From Penaeus vannamei (Eukaryota > Arthropoda > Malacostraca > Decapoda > Penaeidae), in assembly GCF_042767895.1 (NCBI RefSeq), contig NC_091570.1, forward strand, positions 26,443,258 through 26,455,757: a DNA stretch of 12,500 bases, written 5' to 3'. This document shows, in pieces, positions 1 through 7,693 of the stretch (position 1 is the first letter of the stretch; each line of letters opens with the position of its first letter). A program made the position numbers and the translations under genes. Under the pieces are notes generated by a model. That model was given only the letters and a program-made list of their open reading frames with translations. It did not search any database and was not told the origin of the DNA.

Positions 1-335
1 TGCAATGATAGCAATAATTAACTCTATTCTAATAATTTTCATACTAATAATGACAATACAAATAATGATATCATTATTAATGTTATTATAATGAGTATTA
101 TTGTCATTATTATTTCTAAAATTTTCATTATTGTTATTATCATTATAAAAATAGTTATATTGATGAAAAGGCCAGTTATAATTAGCATAATAATCGTAAC
201 TGCAATAATGATAAAAATAATGATAATCATGATAATGACTATAATGATGATAATCATCAGAATAATGACAATAATGATGATAATGATGATAATAATCAGA
301 ATAATGACAATAATGATGATAATAATAATAATAGA
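1..335. repeat. Satellite unit, partial (right part)
   Basis: This is the 3' portion of a unit whose hub lies outside the window. It starts at the conserved GCAATAATTAACTCTATTCT segment and then has the dyad and the AATGATGATAAT-rich tail. The tail contains a short internal duplication of AGAATAATGACAATAATGAT. Confidence 0.88.
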
Positions 336-907
336 GTCCATTTATAATGAAATAAAAGCTAAAACTAATAAAATCCGAAAAGTCGAAAAAAACGGCAGAA
401 TCCTTTTGAGAGGAAGGTCGAAAAAAACTTATTCGCTTTTAAATGATAATTATGATGATTTTAACATTAATACAGGTAATTATGATGATTTTCATGATAA
501 TTCCTTTCTTATTAACAATAATGATGATAATTAAGATGATAAAGACAATAATAATAAGGATAATAATAATAAAATGATAATTATAATGATAATTTTGATA
601 ATTACTGCAATAATAGCAATAATTAACTCTTTCCTAATAATTTTCATACTAATAATGACAATAGAAATAATAATATTATTATTATTGTTATTATAATGAG
701 TATTATTGTCATTATTATTTCTAAAATTATCATTATTGTTATTATCATTACAAAAATAGTTATAATGATGAAAATGACAGTAATAATTAGCATTATAACT
801 GCAATAATGATAATGATAATAATGATAATCATGACGATAATGACTATAATGATGATAATCATTAGAATAATGACAATAATGATGATAAAGATGATAATAA
901 TCTCAGA
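336..907. repeat. Satellite unit 1 (572 bp)
   Basis: This is a full unit. Its hub lacks about 13 bp (the TAGCGTATTACAG segment) between AATC and CTTTTGAGAG. It gives the clearest example of the nested dyad, with 14-bp arms at 650-663 and 704-717 around an 18-bp palindrome at 666-683. Confidence 0.88.
650..717. repeat. Nested inverted repeat in satellite unit (reference copy)
   Basis: The arms TAATAATGACAATA (650-663) and TATTGTCATTATTA (704-717) are exact reverse complements. Inside them AATAATAATATTATTATT (666-683) is a perfect 18-bp palindrome. Most other units keep the arms, with small changes in the centre. The structure could extrude as a cruciform or fold as a hairpin if transcribed. 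Confidence 0.8.
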
Positions 908-1464
908 GTCCATTTATACTGAAATAAAGGCTAAAACTAATAAAAACCCAAAGGTAGAAAAAAACGGCAGAATCTAGAAAAGTCGAAAAAAAACTTTTTT
1001 AAACTTTTAAATGATAATTATGAGGATTTTAACATTAATTCAGGTAATTATGATGATTTTCATGATAAATCCTTTATTATTAACAATAATGATGATAATT
1101 ATTTTGATAATGACAATAATAATAATGATAATAATAATAAAATGATAATTATAATGATAATCTTAATTATTACTGCAATAATACCGATAATTAACTCTAT
1201 TTAAAAAAATCATACTAATAATGACAATAGAAATAATGATATCATTATTATTGTTATTATAATGAGTATTATTGTCATTATTATTTCTAAAATTATCATT
1301 ATTGTTATCATTATAAAAATTGTTATAATGATGAAAATGACAGTAATAATTAGCATTATAACTTCAATAATGATAATGATAATAAGGATAATCATGAAGA
1401 TAATGACTATAATGATGGTAATCATAAGAATAATGATGATAATTATGATGATAATAATCATAGA
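908..1464. repeat. Satellite unit 2 (557 bp)
   Basis: This full unit has a short hub in which AATCTAG runs directly into AAAAGTCG. Around 1199-1208 a run of A replaces the usual CTAATAATTTT segment just before CATACTAATAATG. Confidence 0.87.
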
Positions 1465-2048
1465 GTCCATTTATAATGAAATAAAGGGTAAAACTAATAA
1501 AATCCCAGAAGTCGAAAAAACGGAAAAATCTAGTAAGGTCGAAAAAACAGTTTTTCACTTTTAAATGATAATTAGGATGATTTTAACATTAATTCAGGTA
1601 ATTATGATGGTTTTCATGATAATTCCCTTATTATTAACAATAGTGATGATAATTATGATGATAATGACAATAATAATAATGATAATAATAATGATGATAA
1701 TAATAATAGTGATAATTATAATGATAATTTTGATAATTACTGCAATAATAGCAATAATTAACTGTATTCTAACAATTTTCATACTAATAATGACAATAGA
1801 AATAATAATATAATTAATATTGTTATTATAATGAATATTATTGGCAATATTAATTTTAGAATTATCGTTATTGTTACTATCATTATAAAAATAGTTATAA
1901 TGATGAAAATGACAGCAATAACTAGCATAATAATCATTATTACTGCAACATTGATAATTATAATAATGATAATCATGAAGATAATGACTATAATGATAAT
2001 AATAAGAATAATGACAATAATGATGATAATGATGATAATAATCATAGA
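1465..2048. repeat. Satellite unit 3 (584 bp)
   Basis: This full unit has a short hub. It shares diagnostic variants with the unit at 4378-4866: AACTGTATTCTAACAATTTT, ATGAATATTATTGGCA, GTTACTATCATTATAA and CTGCAACA. It is therefore closer to that distant unit than to its neighbours. Confidence 0.86.
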
Positions 2049-2629
2049 GGCCATTAATAATGAAATAAAGGCTAAAACCTTTTTCGCTTTTAAAGGATGA
2101 TTATGATGTTTTTAACATTAAATCAGGTAATTATGACGATTTTCATGATAATTCTTTTATTATTAATAATAATGATGATAATTATGATGATAATGACAAT
2201 AATAATAATGATAATAAAAATAGAATGATAATTATAATGATAATTTTGATAATTACTGCAATAGTAGCAATAATTAACTCTATTTTCATAATTTTCATAC
2301 TAATAATGACAATAGAAATAATAATAATATCATTATTATTGATATTATAATGAGTATTATTGTTATTATTATTTCAAAAATTATCCTTATTGTTATTATC
2401 ATTATAAAAATAGTTATAATGATTCTAAATTAATTCTAATTCTAATTAATTCTAAATCTATCATTATTGTTATTAGCCTTATAAAAATAGATATAATTAT
2501 GAAAATGACAGTAATTATTAGCATTATAACTGCAATAATGATAATGATAATAATGATAATCATGATGATAATGATGATAATCATAAGAATAATGACAATA
2601 ATGATGATGATAATAATAATAATCATAGA
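2049..2629. repeat. Satellite unit 4, hub mostly deleted (581 bp)
   Basis: The anchor is degenerate (GGCCAT). The hub jumps from GGCTAAAAC straight to CTTTTTCGC, so the GTCGAAAA and CGGC parts are missing. The loss is offset by an ATTCTAA-rich insert and local duplication near 2372-2500, which explains the near-normal length. Confidence 0.85.
2372..2505. repeat. Local duplication with ATTCTAA-rich spacer
   Basis: The stretch CTTATTGTTATTATCATTAT...ATAGTTATAAT (about 2375-2420) is repeated in altered form at about 2460-2500 (CATTATTGTTATTAGCCTTA). The copies are separated by 2422-2460, which is made of TTCTAA motifs (ATTCTAAATTAATTCTAATT and similar). Other units have one copy and no spacer. 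Confidence 0.8.
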
Positions 2630-2854
2630 GTCCATTTATAATGAAATAAAGTCGGCTAAAACTAATAAAATCCTAGAAGTCGAAAAAAACGGCAAAATCT
2701 AGCATATTACAGCCTTTTGAGAGAAAGGTCGAAAATAAACCCTTTTTTTCTTTTAGATGATAATTATGATGATTTTAACATTAACTCAGGTAATTATGAT
2801 GATTTTCTTGAGAATTCCTTTATTATTAACAATGGTGATGATAATGATAATGAC

Positions 2855-2903
<49 letters not shown>

Positions 2904-3226
2904 TGATAATTATGATATTTTTGATAATTACTCCAATAATATCAATAACTAACTCTTTTCTAATAATTTTCATACTAATAATGACAATAGAAATAATAAT
3001 AATAATATTGTTATTATAATGAGTATTATTGTCATATTTTTTCTAAAATTATCATTATTGTTATTATCATTATAAAAATAGTTATAATGATGAAAATGAC
3101 AGTAATGATAATCATTATAACTACAATAATGATAATGTTAATAATGATAATCATGACGATAGTGACTATAATGATAATCATAAGAATAATGACAATAATG
3201 ATGATAATGATAATAATAATCACAGA
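2630..3226. repeat. Satellite unit 5 (597 bp)
   Basis: This full unit has a long hub (AATCTAGCATATTACAGCCTT). Its length is above average because of a pure AAT run at 2855-2899. Confidence 0.87.
2855..2899. repeat. (AAT)15 microsatellite
   Basis: There are fifteen uninterrupted AAT copies (45 bp) where other units have a shorter AATAATAATAATGATAAT mix. This is consistent with replication slippage within one unit. Confidence 0.95.
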
Positions 3227-3794
3227 GTCAATTTATAATGAAATGAAGCCTAAAATTAATAAAATCCCCAAAATCGAAAAAAAAAACTGCAAAATCAAGC
3301 GTATTACAACCTTTTGAGTGAAAGGTCGAAAAACCCCATTTTTCGTTTTTAAATGATAATTATGGTAACTTTAACAATAATTGATTTGCAGGATAATTCC
3401 TTTATTATTAACAATAATGATGATAATTATGATAATAATGGCAATAATAACAATGATAATAAAATGATAATCATAATGATATTTTTTTTATAATTACTGC
3501 AATAATAGCAATAATTAACTATTCTAATAATTTTCATACTAATAATGACAATAGAAATGATAATATCATTATTATTGTTACTATAATAAGTATTATTGTC
3601 ATTATTATTTCTAAAATTATCATTATTATTATTATAAAAATAGTTATAATGATGAAAATGACAGTAATAAATAGCCTGAAAACTGCAATAATGAAAATGA
3701 TAATAATGATAATCATGACGATAATGACTATAATGATGATAATTATAAAAATAATGACAAAAGTGATGATAATGATGATAATAATAATCATAGA
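3227..3794. repeat. Satellite unit 6 (568 bp)
   Basis: This full unit has a degenerate anchor (GTCAAT) and a long hub. Near 3380-3395 the usual TTCAGG...GATTTTCATGATAATTCC stretch is replaced by TTGATTTGCAGGATAATTCC, a local deletion and change not seen in other units. Confidence 0.86.
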
Positions 3795-3888
3795 ATCCAT
3801 TAATAATGAAATAAATGCTAAAACTAATAAAATCCCATAAGTCGCAACAAACGGCAAAATCTAGCATATTACAGCCTTTTGAGAGAAA

Positions 3889-3891
<3 letters not shown>

Positions 3892-3944
<53 letters not shown>
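3892..3944. repeat. Poly-A tract of 53 in unit 7 hub
   Basis: Fifty-three A in a row follow GAGAGAAAGGT and are followed by GAAAAAACTTTTTCG. Other hubs have CGAAAAAAAAC here. The tract sits exactly at the hub's own A run, so slippage is more likely than an inserted retroposon tail. The exact length may be unreliable in assembly. Confidence 0.93.
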
Positions 3945-3952
<8 letters not shown>

Positions 3953-4032
3953 TTTTTCGTGTGTAAATGATAATTAAGATTTTAACATTAATTCAGGTAA
4001 TTATGATGATTTTCATTATAATTCCTTTATTA

Positions 4033-4203
4033 TTAACAATAATGATGATAATTATGATGATAATGACAATAATAATAATGATAATAATAAAAGGATAACT
4101 ATAATGATAATTTTGATAATTACTGCAATAATAGCAATAATTAAATCTATTCTAATAATTTCATTTATTCTTAACAATAATGATGATAATTATGATGATA
4201 ATG
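4033..4203. repeat. Duplicated 33-bp block inside unit 7
   Basis: The 33 bases at 4033-4065 (starting TTAACAATAATGATGATAAT) recur exactly at 4171-4203, 138 bp later. The second copy lies where other units have the dyad's left arm. This looks like unequal exchange or template switching. Confidence 0.85.
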
Positions 4204-4377
4204 GGAATAATAATTATCATAATTGTTATTATCATTATAAAAATAGTTATAATTATGAAAATGACAGTAATGATTAGCATTATAATTACAATAATAATAA
4301 TGATAATAATGATAATCATGACTATAATGACTATAATGTTGATAATCATAAGAATAATGACAATAATGATGATATGA

Positions 4378-4866
4378 GTCCATTTATAATGAAATAAAGC
4401 CTAAAACTAATAAAATAAAAAAAGTCGGAAACAAGGCAAAATCTAGCTTATGAGAGAAAGTTCGAAAAACGCCATTTTTCGCTTTTAAGTGATAATTATG
4501 ATTTTAACATTAATTCTGGTAATTATGATTATGAGGTAATTATAATGATAATTTTGATAATTACTGCAATAATAGCAATAATTAACTGTATTCTAACAAT
4601 TTTCATACTAATAATGACAATAGAAATAATAATAATATCATTAATATTGTTATTATAATGAATATTATTGGCATTATTATTTTTAGAGTTATCATTATTG
4701 TTACTATCATTATAAAAATAGTTATAATGATGAAAATGACAGTAATAATTAGCATAATAATCATTATAACTGCAACAATGATAATTATGATAATGATAAT
4801 CATGAAGATAATGACTATAATGATAATCATAATAATTATGACAATAATGATGATAATAATCATAGA
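4378..4866. repeat. Satellite unit 8, short (489 bp)
   Basis: The hub is intermediate in length (AATCTAGCTTATGAGAG). Near 4530 about 90 bp of the GATTTTCATGATAATTCCTT and AAT-rich segment is missing. The rest matches unit 3 at diagnostic positions. Confidence 0.86.
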
Positions 4867-5360
4867 GTCCATTTATAATGAAATAAAGGCTAAAACTAAT
4901 ACAGCCTTTTGAGAGAAGGGTCGAAAAAAAACCTTTTTCGCTTTTAAATGATAATTATGATTTTAACATTAATTCGGGTAATTATGATGATTTTCATGAT
5001 AATTCCTTTATTATCAACAATAATGAAGATAATTATGATTATAATTGATAATTACTGCAATAATAGAATAAATAACTCTATTCTAATAATTTTCATACTA
5101 ATAATGACAATAGAAATAATAATAATATCATTATTTTTATTATAATGATTATTATTGTCATTATTATTTCTAAATTTATCATTATTATTATCATTATAAA
5201 AATAGTTATAATGATGAAAATGGCAGTAATAATTAGCATAATCATTATACCTGCAATAATGAAAATGATAATAATGAGAATCATGACGATAATGAGTATA
5301 ATGATAATAATCATAAGAATAATGCCAATAATGATGATAATGATGATAATAATAATCATA
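4867..5360. repeat. Satellite unit 9, short (494 bp)
   Basis: Two deletions explain the length. The hub runs from AAAACTAAT into ACAGCCTTTTGAGAG, losing the first GTCG and CGGC part. A second deletion near 5045 removes the AAT-rich stretch before GATAATTACTGC. Confidence 0.86.
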
Positions 5361-5482
5361 GTCCATTTATAATGAAATAAAGGCTAAAACTAATAAAATC
5401 CCAAAAGTCGAATAAACGGCAAAATCTAGCGTATTACAGCCGTTTGAGAGAAACGTCGAAAAAAAAAACATTTTTCGCTTTT
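5361..5482. other. CpG-bearing hub of the satellite unit (reference copy)
   Basis: The hub runs from GTCCAT through GGCTAAAAC, GTCGAA, ACGGCAAAATCTAG, GCGTATTACAGCC, TTGAGAG and CGTCGAAA to TTTTTCGCTTTT. It is the least repetitive part of the unit and recurs, with deletions, in almost every unit. Seven CpGs are packed into 5409-5477. GTCGAAAA occurs twice per hub. What it does is unknown. A protein-binding or processing site, or a leftover of the founding sequence, are both possible. Confidence 0.7.
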
Positions 5483-5960
5483 AAATGATAATTATGATGA
5501 TTTTAACATTAATTCAGGTAATTATGATGATTTTCATTATAATTCCTTTACCATGAACAATAATGATGATAATTATGATGATAATGACAATAATAATGAT
5601 AATAATAAAATGATAATTATAATTATAATATTGATAATTACTGCAATAATAGCAATAATTAACTCTATTCTCATAATTTTCATGCTAATAACTACAATAG
5701 AAAATAATAATAATATTATTATTATTGTTATTATAATGAGTATTATTGTCATTATTATTTCCAAAATTATCATTATTGTTATCATTATAAAAATAGTTTT
5801 ACTGATGAAAATGATAGTAATAATTAGCATAATAATCATTATAACTTCAATAATAATGATGATACTAATGATAATCATGAAGATAATGAGTATAATTATG
5901 ATAATCATAAAAAATAAGGACAATAATGATGATAATGATGATAATAATAATAATCATAGA
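5361..5960. repeat. Satellite unit 10 (600 bp), near-canonical
   Basis: This is the best reference unit, with a complete long hub at 5361-5482. Seven CpGs lie within 5409-5477 and I see none in the remaining 480 or so bases. The dyad is present around 5695-5765. Confidence 0.88.
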
Positions 5961-6504
5961 GTCCATTTATAATGAAATAAAGGCTAAAACTAATAAAAAT
6001 CCAAAAGTCGAAAAAAGGCAGAATCTAGAAAGGTCAAAAAAAAACTTTTTCGCTTTTAAAGGATAATTATGATTATTTTAACATTAATTCAGGTAATTAT
6101 GACGATTTTCTTGATAATTTCGTCATTATTAAGAAAAATGATGATTATTATGATGATAATGACAATAAGGATGATAATAATAATAAAATGATAATTATAA
6201 TGACAATTTTGATAATTACTGCAATAATAGCAAGAATTAACTCTATTCTAATAATTTTCATACTAATAATGACAATAGAAATAATAATATCATTATTATT
6301 ATTAAAATGAGTATTATTGTCATTATTATTTCTAAAATCATCATTATTGTTATCATTATAAAAATAGTTATAATGATGAAAATAATCATTAATAATTGCA
6401 ATAATGATAATGATAATGATAATCATGACGATAATGACTATAATGATGATAATCATAAGAATAATGACAATAATGATGACTATGATTATTGTAATAATCA
6501 TAGA
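5961..6504. repeat. Satellite unit 11 (544 bp)
   Basis: This full unit has a short hub (GGCAGAATCTAGAAAGGTC). It carries the variant CGTCATTATTAA near 6120, which is otherwise seen only in the unit at 11262-11756. Confidence 0.87.
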
Positions 6505-6997
6505 GTCCATTTATAGTGAAATAAAGTCTAAAACTAATAAAATCCAAAAAGTCGAAAAACGGCAAAATCTAGCGAAAAAAAGGTCGAAAAAAACTTTTTC
6601 GCTTTTAAATGATAATTATGATTTTAACATGAATTCAGATAATTCTGATGATTTTCATGATAATTCTTTTATTATTAACAATAATGAGGATAATTATAAT
6701 GATAATGACTAATAATAATGATAATAATAAAATGAGAATTACAATGATAATTTTGATAATTACTGCAATAATAGCAATAATTAACTCTATTCTAATAATT
6801 TTCATACTGATAATGACAATAGAAATAATAATAATATCATTATAATTGTTATGATAATGAGTATTATTGTCATTATTATTTCCAAAATTATCATTATTGT
6901 TATCATTATAAAAATAGTTATAATGATGAAAATGACAGTAATAATAAGCATAATAATCATTATACCTCCAATAATGATAAATATAATAGTGATAATC

Positions 6998-7002
6998 ATG
7001 TC
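6998..7002. repeat. Target site duplication, left copy (ATGTC)
   Basis: These five bases lie just outside the TGTTAC element end. They match ATGAC on the other side except for one base. Uninterrupted satellite units read GATAATC-ATGAC-GATAATG here, so the left copy has changed A to T. A 5-bp duplication fits BEL/Pao-type integrases. Confidence 0.8.
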
Positions 7003-7024
7003 TGTTACTTTCTTGGCCATGTGC

Positions 7025-7092
7025 TTGGTAACTTGCAGGTTAAGGAATGCCAGGTTGTCTGCGACTCATTTATTGGTCAAGATTCCATTTTT
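7025..7092 (-). other. 68-bp segment present in only one LTR
   Basis: It lies between CCATGTGC and CGGATAACC, which are adjacent in the other LTR (9097-9116). It carries a sense-strand AATAAA. The simplest reading is loss from the 5' LTR, with an insertion here or two LTR variants in one element as alternatives. I see no terminal repeats marking it as a separate mobile element. Confidence 0.75.
7069..7074 (-). promoter_or_regulatory. Candidate polyadenylation signal AATAAA
   Basis: The hexamer reads AATAAA on the element's sense strand (context GACCAATAAATGAGTCG) in the terminal part of the 3' LTR, where an R-region signal is expected. The 5' LTR lacks it because the whole 68-bp segment is absent there. 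Confidence 0.45.
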
Positions 7093-7111
7093 CGGATAAC
7101 CATGTGAAGTG

Positions 7112-7127
7112 GTTGCTGCGGAGCAAC
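7112..7127. other. LTR hairpin (3' LTR copy)
   Basis: GTTGCT and AGCAAC form a perfect 6-bp stem around GCGG. The same 16 bases occur in the other LTR at 9124-9139, so the stem is kept while nearby bases differ. It may be an RNA structure in the R or U5 region. Confidence 0.55.
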
Positions 7128-7223
7128 AAAATACAATTTCAATACAAAAGACAAGAAAACAAAATAAGTAAATATCCAAAATCACACGCTCACACTTCAT
7201 CGTATGTCAAACAAACAAGTTTT

Positions 7224-7693
7224 GAACATGCAAAACATAACCTATTTGTTTTCAAAAATTATATTCTTTCAGATTTATTTAAATCAAGAAACTTCTTGCA
7301 AACTTCTAATTTGTGGCTATTTCCACAAAACTGGCAATCATTTACAATTGCTTCTACTGTATTAGCAAACACCCTAGGTTTTGATATTTTCTTTTTTTCA
7401 ACCTTTTGGTTTAGAGCAAATCGTCCATGTACAGGATCATTGGCCTTTTTTGCCTCTGTTCTTACAAGGTTTGTAATTTCTCTTTGTAAATTTTTACACA
7501 TTACAATATTCTTCCATTTGTCGTGTAAATTCACAGGAAGCTTTATTACTAGTTTCTTTAAGTTTTCATTATTGTCCAATACCTTAAGTGATTCTAAACT
7601 ATTTATTGCATGCTGACATTCATTCAAAAATATGCCAAATTTATCCAACAATTTAGGCTCGTCATGTTTGATGATTGGCCATTTTAAAGCCTT
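7224..7693 (-). pseudogene. gag: BEL/Pao gag, C-terminal fragment with zinc knuckle
   Basis: This open stretch runs on the minus strand from 7693 to a TAA at 7261-7259 and continues the upstream gag fragment in a different frame. Early residues KWP...KHDEPKLLDKF and a KLP..LHDKW motif fit the second half of a DUF1759-like Gag domain. EAKKANDPVHG resembles the conserved stretch that usually follows. The knuckle CQFCGNSHKLEVC (CX2CX3HX4C) is encoded at 7336-7298, followed by KKFLDLNKSERI as in related Gags. Beyond the TAA the same frame stays open and reads LCFAC, the start of a second knuckle, before hitting the LTR junction at 7223. The stop therefore looks like a point change within gag, not its natural end. 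The frame has no ATG of its own, so it is a broken piece, not a separate gene. Confidence 0.82.

Larger units (their letters stand above)
3795..4377. repeat. Satellite unit 7 (583 bp), poly-A expanded
   Basis: The anchor is ATCCAT and the hub is long. The hub's A run has expanded to 53 A. The dyad segment is replaced by a second copy of the TTAACAATAATGATGATAAT block (4033-4065 repeated at 4171-4203), so the usual CATACTAATAATGACAATAG is missing. Confidence 0.86.
1..7002. repeat. AT-rich satellite array, left block
   Basis: This is a head-to-tail tandem array with all units in one orientation. It is phased by a GTCCAT anchor that recurs about every 545-600 bp, with two short units of 489 and 494 bp. 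Most of each unit is degenerate ATN triplet sequence (ATA, ATT, ATG, ATC). One segment of each unit has more G and C and contains GTCGAAAA, CGGCAAAATCTAG and CTTTTTCGC. The array enters from outside the window at position 1 and stops only at the retrotransposon insertion. The open frames in this block are side effects of the ATN triplets: they encode almost only Ile and Met, or Asn, Asp, Tyr and His on the other reading, and end at different places in each unit. I see no gene here. Confidence 0.93.
7003..7223 (-). repeat. 3' LTR remnant
   Basis: About 153 bp align with 9084-9240, the sense-3' end of the 5' LTR, with about eight base differences and small indels by eye. The remnant has 68 extra bases (7025-7092). 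It ends in sense with AGTAACA. Homology stops at CAAGTTTT (7216-7223), where the 5' LTR continues CAAAATTAAC but this copy switches to gag. The sense-5' part, about 420 bp including the probable U3, is missing. Confidence 0.85.

Noticed and set aside
427..534. Recurring Asn/Asp-rich frame (LNDNYDDFNIN...GNYDDFHDNS) seen in several units
   Set aside because: It resembles low-complexity tracts of real proteins, but it is the same repeat DNA. Stops and non-triplet indels break it differently in each unit and it runs into Ile/Met sequence.
3892..3951. Poly-A tract as the tail of an inserted retroposon
   Set aside because: The sequence before it is ordinary satellite hub and no target duplication flanks it. 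The tract sits exactly on the hub's own A run.
5391..5420. Possible CENP-B-box-like motif in the hub (reverse strand TTCGAC...GGGATT in several units)
   Set aside because: Only the TTCG and one or two G positions fit the NTTCGNNNNANNCGGGN pattern. The central A and the CGGG end do not match.
39..5972. Many open frames of 60-150 codons made almost only of Ile and Met, on both strands
   Set aside because: They follow from ATN triplets in the satellite. They overlap on both strands, begin and end at different points in each unit and have no domain or balanced composition.
7047..7616. 189-codon plus-strand open frame
   Set aside because: It lies antisense to the gag C-terminal fragment and the LTR remnant. 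Its composition (Phe, Leu, Ser rich) is typical of an antisense shadow and no domain is visible.
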